Below, piece after piece: positions 10,535 to 21,650 of a stretch of 64,000 nt of DNA (position 1 is its first letter; every line of letters begins with the position of its first letter). A program made the translations under genes and the position numbers. Source of the DNA: Cryptomeria japonica (Eukaryota; Streptophyta; Pinopsida; Cupressales; Cupressaceae). Under the pieces are notes generated by a model that saw nothing but the letters and a program-made list of their open reading frames with translations, did not search any database and was not told where the DNA came from. The DNA lies in assembly GCF_030272615.1 (NCBI RefSeq), contig NC_081412.1, positions 694,036,083 to 694,100,082 on the forward strand, in the 5' to 3' direction.

Positions 10535-10681
10535 TTTGAAAAGGTTGCATAAAATTTAAACACACAATGCAAAGAAACACAAGTTCTCTCTCTTTTTTTT
10601 TTCTTTTTAATGAAATGAAATGAAAACACACTAAATCTAGATCTAGATCTAACACATGCAATGCAAGAGGAAGCAATGATA

Positions 10682-10701
10682 GATTCACGTCGGGTTCACC
10701 A
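10682..10701 (-). other. Primer binding site, complementary to tRNA-Trp 3' end
   Basis: The plus strand reads GATTCACGTCGGGTTCACCA, which matches the T-arm, acceptor strand and CCA of plant tRNA-Trp as I remember it. The minus strand is therefore the primer site, three bases inside an AAA/TG spacer from the 5' LTR. It confirms element direction. Confidence 0.8.
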
Positions 10702-11135
10702 AAATGTGTAGGGGAAAAAGCGAGACTAGGTTAATCATGCCCTAATCCTACCTTTTGACACACATTACGGAATACGAAAGAGCCTAGAGATATCGCACAA
10801 TTAGCTACTTCTTTTGGTGAAAGAGAGAGCCACGGGATATCTATTAGGATTTCTATTCCCTTGTTGAAATTGTAAGATCAAGTAATGCAAGTTCAAACCC
10901 TAATCTCAAAATGCAAGTATGAACTAATAACAAGATTGCAGAATTGAGATTAAACAATGAACAGCTGTAAGTGTAAGGATAAAATAAGAATGCAGATATG
11001 TACCCGGAGTCGAAATCGGACTGAAAATGTTGGGGACGGGGGCGCGGGCACCACTGTCCTGAAAACTGCACCGAAAACCACTGTTCTGCACCCTGAAACA
11101 CTGTCGGAAAGTTGTCGGAAAGCTGTCTGTCCGGA

Positions 11136-11230
11136 GGACCAGGGCGCCCAGCGCCTCTGTCCTAGGGACCAGGGCGCCCAGCGCCCCTGTCCTGGCAGGA
11201 CCAGGGCACCCAGCGCCCCTGTCCCGGTCT
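11136..11230. repeat. Threefold GC-rich tandem repeat in LTR
   Basis: Three units starting at 11136, 11166 and 11198 share GGACCAGGGCGCCCAGCGCC (period about 31). This GC-rich block lies just downstream of the predicted transcription start on the minus strand. Its core is one base from the inverse complement of the intron minisatellite core. Confidence 0.8.
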
Positions 11231-11346
11231 TCTGAGCTGCAACTTCACACAGGGTTCTGTCTCAGCCTTCTCTCTCCGGATCTGTGTCCCGCGGCGTCGT
11301 CCGAATCCTGAAACCTGCAATAATATCTGAAAAGGGGGAGGCGCGG

Positions 11347-11354
11347 CTATATAG
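11347..11354 (-). promoter_or_regulatory. LTR TATA box
   Basis: CTATATAG on the minus strand within AAACCCTATATAGCCGCC. It is the only strong TATA element seen in the LTR. A start about 30 bases downstream gives a normal U3-R-U5 partition. The same box occurs at 104-111 in the 3' LTR. Confidence 0.6.
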
Positions 11355-12360
11355 GGTTTTGCCTTAGTCAAACCCCCGCTTCGGTGATTTCCACCTCCAT
11401 GAATAGCCAAGTTGTTTTGTAAAATGTATTGTGTGTGCAGACCTAGTGTGTGTGCAAGGTCCAAAATGCAAGAAAGCAAACTAGAGCAACCTAGAAAGTA
11501 AACCCTAATTGCTTGTAAATGATAATGTAAATGCTCTAAATCAAGATGCAATGTGATCTAAAGCATGAATAAATGATGTATCAAAGCTTATGCAAAGACA
11601 TGAAAACAATACGAAATCATACCCAACCCTCAAGGGAGGAGTACAAGCCAATCTTCAGTCGGTAATCTCCTATTGTTCTTCAATGTCTTCCAAGCCCTAA
11701 GTGGATGAATGAATTTGATAGATGCTTGATAAAATGATGTAGAATGTTGTTGAAGTCCTCAAAGATCTGCTCTTTCGCTGCATATGAAGTTCCTGGAAAC
11801 AAAATCCCATCCCCTTCAAATGAGGAAAGAGAGCTTTTATGTATGAAACCCTAGGTCGTAAATTCGTATTTTGGCCGACCTAGAGATTGAATCTCCCGCC
11901 AATTTCTTGGGGTTAAGCTTTATTTTATGATTGGATCGTGCTCCCAAAATTTCGGGAAAAATGTCCGGGACCATGTTGCACGGGCGCCATGGTCCCGACA
12001 ACTTTTCACCAAATTTTCAGGGCCGTCGGATATGATGATTTTAGAGAGAATCCCGAAGTTACAGGTGATTTCGAGATGTTTAGACCCCGAAACCAAGCCC
12101 CCAAGTTCGAAATAGGACTTGATTAGGGTTTTTGATTAAGTGGTGTATTGGAAGAATAAAATGCGAAGGGCACACTTTAGTAAAAGGGCCCAACTTTATG
12201 ATGTAGAAAATGATGAAATAGGGCCTTAGACCTAATTAATTTGATTAATTAAGTGCTTAAGGAGAAATGCAATGCAGAATGCAAAATGCACTAAGGCGGG
12301 TGCTAAACTAGGTGCGAAATTGTACCACCCTAGCGAGTGCGTACAATTTACGACGCTACA

Positions 12361-13270
12361 GTTACTGCTTTCAAAATTCTGAGAAATTGCTTTTATTGGC
12401 CCGACATGTTTCGAGATGCCTATATTCATGTAAAAGAATGCAAAAAATGTCAATTGTTTTCTGGGAAGCCACATTTAGCGGCACTGCCTCTAAGGCCTGT
12501 AGTGATAGATGAACCTTTGACATAGTGGAGCATTGATTTCGTAGGCCCAATAAACCCTCATTCCAGTGCAGGTCGCATGTATATTTTGATAGCAACTCAC
12601 TACTTTACTAAGTGGGTAGAGGCCATTCCCACCAAAAACGCTAACTCAAAGATTGTGTGTAGTTTTCTCATGGATTACATCCTAGTTCCTTTTGGAGTAC
12701 CCCAGAAAATTGTGATAGATAATGCATCATATTTCTCCTCCCAAGAGTTGACTTTGTTTTTCTATGATCATCAGATTTCCCTCTCACATTCTTCTGATTA
12801 TTTTCCACAGGGCAATGGTTTGGCCGAATCTAGCAACAAGAATTTGATAGTCATCATGAAGAAGCTAGTTGACGAGAGTGCTAGGAATTGGCATAAGAAG
12901 GTATATGAGGCTTTATGGGTGGACAAAACCACACCCAAGAGGGCCATTGTAATGGCACCTTTTGAACTTGTGTATGGCGTAGGAGTGAAACTTTCTTTGC
13001 CACTGGAGTTATCAGCAACCAAGCTGAAAATAGTAGTGGAAGATTCCTTCTTTCAAAATGATTTGGAGAAAAGAATCATGTATCTGACAAAGTTAGAAGA
13101 AGAGAGAGAATTGATGGTGGATAGGATTTCAGAACATCAGAGTCGAGTAAAAAGAATTTTTGACATGCGAGCTAGACCAAGAGGTTTCCTAGTAGGAGAT
13201 GAGGTGCTACTATGGGACAAAAGGAGAGAGTCCAAATCTACTCACGGTAAGTTTGATTCATTGTGGAAGG
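12361..13270 (+). pseudogene. Truncated Ty3/gypsy integrase interrupted by the Tat element
   Basis: Reading starts directly at the Tat LTR edge inside the integrase zinc finger (WPDM, then CKKC). It continues through the catalytic core with Asp in SIDFVGP, Asp in VIDN and Glu in GLAES, and stops matching after KFDSLW. One in-frame TAG at 12523 stands where Gln is usual before the first catalytic Asp. N-terminal pol is absent, presumably displaced beyond the left edge by the Tat insertion. The right side is cut at about 13272 by the LTR-like repeat. Confidence 0.9.
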
Positions 13271-13272
13271 TG

Positions 13273-15444
13273 TTGGGAGTATTTAAAACTGAGTCAAGTT
13301 TAAATAGGCCCATTTCAAAATTTTGCCCTGCATTTCCAAATGATTAAAATAAGTTAGTTTGAATGGCCTAGTTAGCAAGGGGGTAAAATGGAACCGGTTG
13401 ATTTTCAGAGGGTAAGGCTCAGGATTCATGTCCCACACCTTTCATTTGGCCTATTCAGTGATGTGCAACTTTCAAAATTCAATTTGGATAAGTTTATGAG
13501 GTACCCATTTCAAGGGGTGAGCTGAAAGTGCATTCTAGGCACAAGTGCAAATTTTATTAAGTAGCCTACTTTGGGTGTTTATATCTTTTTCAATGTTTAT
13601 TATCATGAATATTTTCAAAATGGATTGAATATTATGCATAAATGTGAGTCAACATGCAAAATTTCAAGTCCTTATGAATCCGTTTGCTCAGTTTTCAAAG
13701 CTCAATCCGTTTGTAGTTTGTGATGTTTGCACAAGTGTAAAAATGTCCTGGTGAGCATCATGTCAGAATGTTTGTTCCAGTATAATGTTGGTATAAATGG
13801 TGAGCTACGTTTCAAATTTCAAGGCTCTACCAATCCGTTTGATCGGTTTTCAAAAGAGCTCATTTTGCCATAAAATTCAGTTATTCGCACTCCAGTGTTA
13901 TATCAGTTAATGTAGCTGTTTTGGTGAGCGCACCATTTGCATCCTGTCAGTCTGGTGATCAAATTGAGAATTCAAAGATTTAATATGTACTTTAAGGTAC
14001 CTATGTTTCAAATTTGAGGACCCACGCAGGTCGTTTGATATTTTTGAGAAAGGCATCATGTGTTGCCAGAACATTGACTTCATCAGGTCCGCAGTGTCGA
14101 CAAAGCTAGATTGGAGTTCTCTCGTGAGCGAGGAAATCATGTGGACAGTTTCATCTAATTTTTACACAAGGAAGTATGCTTGGGACAAAGGCAATTGATA
14201 GTCAGATTGTCCCAAGCTTTATAGATTTGGGTGTCGTTGATGCTCGGGCAGAGGGGAGGTCTATTTATGGACTCATGATTCATTTCTCTATTTGCTGTAT
14301 GTTTTTGTGTTCTTGAAAATCAACTTCTTGGATTGCCTCTTCTATTTGGAATAGAATGAATTAGATTTAGATTTATATCATTGTGATATTCAATCAAGCA
14401 ATATATTACTTGATGACAAATTTCAGGCAAAAATAGCAGATTTTGGTCTGGCAAGACTTCTTCCACATGATAAATCTCATGTTAGCACAAAATTTGCTCA
14501 GGACTCGTCTTGAGAAACCGTTTGGTAGATGTCATACTTGTATATCAAAGTACATTCCTATTAGATGGCGAGCTCCAGAAAGGTGTTTTGATAGGTTTGA
14601 AAATTACATCTTCGCGATTAAATGCGAAAATTGTGGCGTAATTGCCTGAAGGATGTAAAATGCAATTTTATGATCCGAAAATGGTGTCGATTGATTCTAG
14701 AGGTGTGTTTGAGGTCCGTGAAGCATTCCAAGGGTCAGTTGCATGAAAACAAAAATTTTTTTAGTCGGACCCACTTTGGGGCCCGACTTAGCTCATGCCT
14801 GCGCATTAATTTTGTGACAGAATGGTTTTCATTTCATGGAATTTCAACTTCTAGACATAATCGAGGAAGTGATTAATGCTATTGCCTTACTCAAGGTTGA
14901 ATGTTCTACAGTGGTGTATTAGAGATTCCAATCTTTTTAAAAAATAAAAAAAACTTATGCAATGGAAGCCGATGGTCTTGGAATAGATGTTTGAAACATC
15001 AAAAACTCCATGCAATGGCATTATGGTAGCTGGAGTGTGGTACGTGGGTCTTCATGTGTGCTCTTTGATTGCAAGTGTGGTGTGGATCTCCTTTCCTTAG
15101 TCTTCCTTGCTATGTAGAGAGCAAATTTGGGAAAATAAATTGAAATCATCAAGCAAATGCAATATGGCAGATTTGATGCCAAATCTCCCATACAACATGT
15201 AAAAACCCAGCCAAAGCAAAGAAGTGGCAGCGTGGCATGTAAGGAAATGTAAAAATTTCAAAACAAATGCAAATTTCCTCCTCTCTACATGCATAAGTAA
15301 AGGGCATTCAAAGTTTCAAACAAATGCACAGACCATGGCAGCTGGGAAAGGTTTAATAAACCTTAAACTTAATGAAATTGCAGTTGCATACCAGCACTCT
15401 CCCTCCCACGTGTGAGCAGCACCAAGGGAACTTCAACAAATTGT
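13273..15444. repeat. LTR-like direct repeat, copy A
   Basis: Matches 16525-18336 from TTGGGAGTATTTAAAACTG to CTTCAACAAATTGT, with about 3% substitutions in the first 330 bases by eye. Copy A is 360 bases longer because of an insertion with kinase similarity between about 14104 and 14500. Position around a single internal ORF suggests LTRs of a non-autonomous element, but I find no clear primer site, polypurine tract or target duplication. A segmental duplication remains possible. Confidence 0.7.
14379..14497 (+). pseudogene. Receptor-like kinase fragment (catalytic loop to activation segment)
   Basis: About 40 codons read [13 protein letters not shown], then [12 protein letters not shown] and [10 protein letters not shown]. 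This is the catalytic-loop/DFG region of plant receptor-like kinases of the cysteine-rich type. The catalytic HRD is HCD, consistent with CGT to TGT. It lies in the stretch unique to copy A; copy B lacks it. No other kinase subdomain is convincing nearby, so this is a captured exon fragment, not a gene. Confidence 0.75.
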
Positions 15445-16287
15445 TTATCAGATTGGGATAATGTTTATAGCTCAGAGGATGAAGCCAAGGAAAATGAAAA
15501 TGAAGGAAGTTCACTAAGTAGTGAGCAAATTTCAAAACTCTTAGCTGCTGATTTTCAGAGATGTGGATTCAAAAATGTGCCCAATCTTTCATACCCACTC
15601 AGTATATGTTTTGATTTTGATGATGTTTTTGAGGGTGTAAAAAATGATACATATGATGTTGATTCTCTTCCTTTGTTTGATAGACAAAATGATAATGCAT
15701 ATATGGTTGATAGGTATGATAACGAAGGTTCATATGTTGATATGAATTCTGGCTTTGATATGCATTATGAGGATCTACCTTTTAGAAGACATGATAGATC
15801 TAGGGTGTTTTTCTCAGATTTGCAAGCAGGAAATGAACCATTGGCAAGTAAAAATCATGTACTTTCATGTGTGCAAAATGCTGATAGTTTTTGTGATCAG
15901 CAAGACGAATTGCAGTCATGTTATGAGGAATTTTTCCTCTCTAGTTTGCAAGCCATCATTGTGGAGGAGTGTTCATCATTTGAGCAAACTAGTAATATAG
16001 ATGCGCTTGATGTTTTCAACTTTCAGAATGAGTTAGACTACTTTTCATTTCAGCTGGGAAAGAATGGTAAAGAGTATGGCACTCTTATGTCACCTAGTGA
16101 TCAATCCTTTCAGCATGTGTTTGATTTTCAGAGATATCATGATTATGAACATGTTGCTGATTATGTTTTATGTGATCAGCTGATTGGAAATGGAAGTATT
16201 TTTGATCGAGAAAATTGGAATGATGATCTCAACTTACCTCCAGTTTGTGGAAATGAAAATCATGTGTTTGATAGAGGTAAGAATTGA
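15412..16287 (+). CDS. Uncharacterised acidic protein ORF between LTR-like repeats (291 codons)
   Basis: An uninterrupted frame rich in Asp, Glu, Ser, Phe and Tyr, ending TGA at 16285. It opens inside the last 33 bases of repeat A (no ATG there); the first in-frame ATG is inside the unique part, giving DNAYMVDRYDNEG. I recognise no domain, zinc knuckle or membrane segment. Spacing of Asp/Phe-rich segments recalls linkers in retrotransposon gag-pol, but that is weak. It has no stop while neighbours of similar type have one every 50-70 codons, so it is either younger or constrained. The N-terminus is probably truncated. Confidence 0.5.
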   Translation: MSSTKGTSTNCLSDWDNVYSSEDEAKENENEGSSLSSEQISKLLAADFQRCGFKNVPNLSYPLSICFDFDDVFEGVKNDTYDVDSLPLFDRQNDNAYMVDRYDNEGSYVDMNSGFDMHYEDLPFRRHDRSRVFFSDLQAGNEPLASKNHVLSCVQNADSFCDQQDELQSCYEEFFLSSLQAIIVEECSSFEQTSNIDALDVFNFQNELDYFSFQLGKNGKEYGTLMSPSDQSFQHVFDFQRYHDYEHVADYVLCDQLIGNGSIFDRENWNDDLNLPPVCGNENHVFDRGKN

Positions 16288-16524
16288 TTTCAGTTTTGAT
16301 GGCCCGGGGCCATTTATAAGTTGTATATTTTGTACAGTCGCTTTGCTTTCTGTTGTGTGGTTTTCAATAAAGTGCCTTGTTGTTTGGGTAGAATAAGGAA
16401 GCCCTATTTTGAGAAGAGAAGAATTGAGAGAAGAATGACCCGTCTTTTGGGTGGTCTGTTTAACCAAAGATATCTGGATTCTTGTGTTGATCTTGCAATC
16501 AACCATCCCCAGTCAGAGCCACTA
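16288..16524 (+). other. Putative 3' UTR of the 291-codon ORF
   Basis: Non-coding, with a canonical AATAAA at 16366-16371 about 80 bases after the stop. It ends in CCCCAGTCAGAGCCAC just before repeat B. The motif AGTCAGAGCCA recurs at 20645-20655 before another sequence boundary. Confidence 0.4.
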
Positions 16525-18336
16525 TTGGGAGTATTTAAAACTGAGTCAAGTTTAAATAGGCCCATTTCAAAATTTTGCCCTGCATTTCCAAATGATTAAA
16601 ATAAGTCAGTTTGAATGGCCTAGTTAGCAAGGGGGTAAAATGGAGCCGGTTGATTTTCAGAGGGTAAGGCTTGGGATTCATGTCCCACACCTTTCATTTG
16701 GCCTATTTAGTGATGTGAAACTTTCAGAATTCAATTTGGATAAGTTTATGAGGTACCCATTTCAAGGGGTGAGCTGAAAGTGCATTCTAGGCAAAAGTGC
16801 AAATTTTATTAAGTAGCCTACTTTGGGTGTTTATATCTTTTGCAATGTTTATTATCATGAAGATTTTCAAAATGGATTGAATTTTATGCATAAATGTGAG
16901 TCAACATGCAAAATTTCAAGTCTTTATGAATCCGTTTGCTCAGTTTTCAAAGCTCAATCCGTTTGTAGTTTGTGATGTTTGCACAAGTGTAAAAATGTCC
17001 TAGTGAGCGTCATGTCAGAATGTTTGTTCCAGGATAATTTTGGTATAAATGGTGAGCTATGTTTCAAATTTCAAGGCTCTACCAATCCGTTTGATCGGTT
17101 TTCAAAAGAGCTCATTTTGCCATAAAATTCAATTATCCACTCTAGTGTTATATCAGTTAATGTAGCTATTTTGGTGAGCGCACCATTTGCATCCTGTTAG
17201 TCTGGTGATCAAACTAAGAATTCAAAGATTTAATATGTAATTTAAGGTACCTATGTTTCAAATTTGAGGACCCATGGAGGTCGTTTGATATTTTTGAGAA
17301 AGGCATCATGTGTTGTCAGAACATTCACTTCATCAGGTCTGCAGTGTCGACAAAGCCAGTTGGCCGTTTTCGGAAATTGATATCTCTTCGCTCGGGACTC
17401 ATCTTGAGAAACCATTTGGTAGATGTCATCCTTGTATATCAAAGTACATTCCTATCAGATGGCGAGCTCCAGAAAGGTGTTTTGAAATGTTTGAAAATTA
17501 CATCTTGGTGATTAAATGCGAAAATTGTGGCGTAATTGCCTGAAGGATGTAAAATGCAATTTTATGATGCGAAAATGGTGCCGATCGATTCCAGAGGTGT
17601 GTTTGAGGTCCGTGAAGCATTCCAGGGGTTAGTTGCATGAAAACAAAAAAAATTTTAGTCGGACCCACTTTGGGGCCCAACTTGGCTCATGCCTGCGCAT
17701 TAATTTTGTGACAGAATGGTTTTCATTTCATGGAATTTCAACTTCTAGACATAATCGAGGAAGTGATTAATGCTATTGCCTTACTCAAGGTTGAATGTTC
17801 TACAGTGGTGTATTAGAGATTCCAATCTTTTTTTTTTTTTTTAAACTTATGCAATGGAAGCTGATGGTCTTGGAATAGATGTTTGAAACATCAAAAACTC
17901 CATGCAATGGCATTATGGTAGTTGGAGTGTGGTACGTGGGTCTTCATGTGTGCTCTTTGATTGCAAGTGTGGTGTGGATCTCCTTTCCTTAGTCTTCCTT
18001 GCTATGTAGAGAGCAAATTTGGGAAAATAAATTGAAATCATCAAGCAAATGCAATATGGCAGATTTGATGCCAAATCTCCCATACAACATGTAAAAACCT
18101 AGCCAAAGCAAAGAAGTGGCAGCGTGGCATGTAAGGAAATGTAAAAATTTCAAACCAAATGCAAATTTCCTCCTCTCTACATGCATAAGTAAAGGGCATT
18201 CAAAGTTTCAAACAAATGCACAAACCGTGGCATCTGGGAATGGTTTAATAAACCTTAAACTTAATGAAATTGCAATTGCATACCAGCACTCTCCCTCCCA
18301 CGTGTGAGCAGCACCAAGGGAACTTCAACAAATTGT
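16525..18336. repeat. LTR-like direct repeat, copy B
   Basis: 1812-bp partner of copy A without the kinase-bearing insertion. At the corresponding place it has about 45 bases of its own sequence. Short open frames are shared with copy A and are probably chance. Confidence 0.7.
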
Positions 18337-20748
18337 AAATTGGCAGTCTTCTCCTCCTTGCCATGAGCTTTTGGCAGGTGTGTGAGCTTTTGTGAGGTGG
18401 GTGATTGCAGAAGGAGGTTTAATGGCATTCAAAACCTTCAATTTAATGCAATTAGCAGCAAATAGAAGCTTCAGCCAATGCAATGGGCAGTTTTGAAACC
18501 TTCAAGAAATGTAGAAGCTTTCAAGCAAGTGCAATAAATCCACAATATTTGCTAGCTCCTCCCTCACGGTGATGTTTGGGCGTTGGAGTTTGAAGGTTTC
18601 AAAACCTTAAATGCAAAACGCCATTGAAGAACAATCAGAAATCTTAAAAAATACACAGTCCCAGGCTTAATGTTTTAATCCCACATTGGCTGGGAAGTGG
18701 TATTTTTTAATCTTTATAACCAAAAATGCACAGTAATAATATGTCTAAGCCATAAAGGCTTTTCACAGATGGTGCCTATGGTGCCCAAGGCGGGCCCACC
18801 CACGAGAACGCATCCCGAGGCGATGGAGGAGATGATTGAGCGATGACTAGGTGGACCCCACGTAGGCACGCTTCTCGAGGTAGATAGGCAAAATTTTGCA
18901 GAGGAAGGCCGGCTTAACGAGTGAGCAAGTTCGAGATGGATCGACGGTGCGCACTATTTCACAAAAGGAAGATGCACGCGAGTTACACCTTGCGAAATAG
19001 CGAAAGTGAACGAGAGCCGTCCACGTGTCATGATAGGTGGCAGTCTAGTGGCGATGACATGGCGCTGAGGTGGTGTACACGTGGTGGCCAAGTGGCAGTG
19101 ACAAAGCAGATGATGTGGCAGTGATGAGGTGTCATCTTAGGTGGCATCCGGTCAACCCCATCGACCAATCGAAGGCCACCACGTGGCAAAAGCATCAAGA
19201 CCAAATGGAGGCAAAAAATCAAAATTAAAATGAATAAATGATATAGTTCTGACTATATTAAAACTCAAAATATTTAAATGACTGAGCACAAATGGGAATT
19301 AATTCGCCTAGGATCTAAATTTTGGCCAAAATATAAAGTATTATATATCGCTGGAAATCTCTCAGAGTGAGGAATCTGATTATGAGGTTAATTTTGATAA
19401 ATGTTGGATATTTTGGAGGTAGTTTCCATGGGAAGAAAATTCAGTTAGAAAGGAGACACTTGGCAATTCAGTTGCAGATTTGATTTGGTTCCCTCTCCCT
19501 TTTATTCCCAATTCTTCTCAGTTGTAAGGGTTCCAAAAATTTGGAAAATGCTCCAGATTTGATGGCTTCCACTTTCTGAATGTCAAGATCCAAATTTGTA
19601 AATGCTTTTGGTTTGTTTCAGGGTACAGAGGATTGCAATGCATTGTTGTAAATGTGATTTTAGTTGCAGGTCTTGCTTGTGTCAGGCATGAGTAACTTCC
19701 CATGATATTGACTCTGTGTATGCATTTAATTGTTATGAATTGAATCCTCAAGGAGGCTTATAATTTGTCATCTCAAGGAGATTGTATGATTGTTTGTAGG
19801 CATTTTTCAATGAAGAGTTTAAATTCTATAATTAGTCATAAACAATGGAATGTGTCTCAGATCTGATAATTTTATGAATGGATTGAGTAATGCATTAGTA
19901 CAAGGTATTAGTGCACGGATATGTTGTAAGGAAAAACAACTTGCATCTATGATTTATATTTGTAGTTATGTGTGTGACTCTGCCGCCCAATGAATAAGGC
20001 ACTGGTCTTTGACGGATTTGGGAATGGTCTCAGAACAACAATTTAAAAGATAAATCTATTTCCCTTTATGTTTAGGGGTGTGTTCTTCTCATTCCAAGCT
20101 CTATTTTCATTTATGATTTATACAGATCTAGCCAATCTGTAATGTGTTCCTAATTTGGTGAGCTTTTGGAATGGTTTGTTTGCTCATTGTTGATGAAGTC
20201 CTATGTTTGTGATTGTTGTATTTAGTGCATCAAAAGGGTGTCCCCCCTAGGTCTAGTAGAACCTGAAGTGTAGGAGGATCATTAGGATCCTATGTTATGT
20301 TGTCCAAGCCCTAAGGTGTTTCATTGATTGAGATCAGCTATCTCATAGATAGATTTGCAGGTGTCTTGGGTTATCACTTTTGGTGAACAACAGAAGGCCC
20401 TTTTAGAATTTGCGAAGCAATAGGACAAAATGCATTTAGACTCAGCTTTGCTGACAGAACGATCATGCCTTATACCTACAATGGGCAAGATCTCAAGCTC
20501 TATAAATTGTAAATCCTAGGTTTGAGTCACTTGTACATAGTAGTCTAGGTATTTTTGGTTGTGCCCTTAATCCTTTCCCCTTTGTTTTATGTTTTGCGAA
20601 ACTAGAGTCTGTGAGTTCTTTGCATTTTCCTTTGAAAAATACAATCCCTAGTCAGAGCCAATGTTACCGCGTCATTTATTCTTCATGACGAGAGTGGGTC
20701 ATCTTTCCCTTCTTATGTTGGAGTCCTAGTTCATGCCATATTACCTTG
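18337..20748 (+). other. Non-coding leader region upstream of relic 1
   Basis: No ORF of note. It holds a GTGGCA-rich segment with three G-boxes (19022-19185), an AT-rich part with TATA-like runs near 19240 and 19330, then T-rich sequence resembling a transcribed leader. It may be LTR or promoter plus untranslated region of the element that carries relic 1; no second copy lies in the window. Confidence 0.4.
19021..19186 (+). promoter_or_regulatory. G-box cluster with CCAAT box
   Basis: CACGTG occurs at 19022-19027, 19078-19083 and 19180-19185, in contexts CCACGTGTC and CCACGTGGC that match ABRE/G-box sites for plant bZIP factors. CCAAT at 19165-19169 lies exactly 10 bases before the third. 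The same CCAAT-N10-CACGTG arrangement precedes relic 3. Confidence 0.5.
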
Positions 20749-21113
20749 GTTCAAGTCCTTAATGTGGCCTCAAATCCTTTTTCTAGTCATTTAAGTCAAG
20801 TTCAGACAATTCATTGTACTCCTTGAACACGTCGAACAGTTCTGAACTAGGTTCAAGATGTTCATTTAGGTTCAATAGGTTCCAAGATGTTTAGAAAAGT
20901 TTTTTCGTACTAACGTTTTCTCTAAGTTTATGCAGCGGCTCTTTACTAAAGTTTTTCCTATTCGGTGATATAACATTTGTGTTGAACTTGTTGAACTGAG
21001 TTCAAAGGGTTCAAATCATTCAATGTGTTCAGCACAACAAAATGGTCAATAGTTTGATGTGGCATACATTTTGAACTACTTGAACACTCAAGAAGTTGGT
21101 TCAAGGTGTTCAT
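20749..21113. repeat. Array of short inverted motifs TTGAAC / GTTCAA
   Basis: A dozen or more copies of GTTCA(A) and its complement TTGAAC, often paired (for example CTTGAACACGTCGAACAG), occur over 365 bases. Spacing is irregular. It lies about 540 bases before relic 1, analogous to the palindrome array before relic 2. Confidence 0.6.
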
Positions 21114-21650
21114 AAGGGTTTAATGTTGGTGGGTCCCACAGTTTCTAATGTTTTGAGAAGTGCATTTATTGCTAAATACGGAGAGGCAGAACCATATTGT
21201 AAAGTGATGTCATTCTTTGGCTTTTTCGAAGTAAGTGAACATTTTGGGAACTGGCAGTTTCATAAAGTATGCCGCCATGAATTCAATGCATGTGTGCGGG
21301 GTCTAATCTATCAATTTGCCATGTTTGGAATGAAATTATGAAATCATTGCACTTAATGTGTCTGTATCAATACCTTTCTCAATAAGGTATGAAAATCATT
21401 TGTGTTCTGCATTTGCTACTTGCTACTGGATTTTTGTTTATATTATCCCTAGATAGGAGTCTTTCTCGCTGCTAGCCGTCGTCCGATTATACAACTGTGA
21501 AGGTGAGTCTTTCCTTATTTTCTCCAGTGTTTTCCCTTGCATTTTCTCTCATACAGAAGGTTTCACTACAATCAAATTTAGGTTTCTTGTTTTTGAAATC
21601 ATGAAGTCCACCTGCACTTGTTCGGAAACATTTTTAGCTTGGCGTCCACA

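Larger units (their letters stand above)
1..12360 (-). mobile_element. Tat-type Ty3/gypsy LTR retrotransposon (left end outside window)
   Basis: Two direct copies of the same LTR bracket a 9.6-kb internal region. Positions 1-1117 match 11244-12360 at a constant offset of 11243, with 9 substitutions and no net indel counted by eye (about 0.8%). Transcription is on the minus strand: primer binding site at 10682-10701, gag, pol, then an antisense gene, polypurine tract at 1118-1131, and the 3' LTR. From the 1654-bp LTR the full element should be about 12.9 kb. Dual RNase H domains and an antisense accessory gene before the 3' LTR are known traits of the Tat clade. Low LTR divergence and the intact pol indicate a recent insertion. 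It landed inside an older gypsy integrase gene that resumes at 12361. Confidence 0.93.
10707..12360 (-). repeat. Complete 5' LTR of the Tat element (1654 bp)
   Basis: It begins TGTAG and ends CTACA, a perfect 5-base terminal inverted repeat. On the minus strand U3 runs from 12360 to about 11316 and R/U5 from there to 10707, judged from the TATA box at 11354-11347. Flanking bases 12361-12365 (GTTAC) would be the target duplication; its partner lies outside the window. Confidence 0.93.

Noticed and set aside
10682-10701. tRNA gene fragment (tRNA-Trp 3' end with CCA)
   Set aside because: Plant tRNA genes do not encode CCA, and the segment sits exactly beside an LTR. It is a primer binding site.
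14560-14590. Peptide IPIRWRAPE, resembling kinase subdomain VIII
   Set aside because: It occurs in both repeat copies outside the captured kinase segment and in a different frame context; probably chance.
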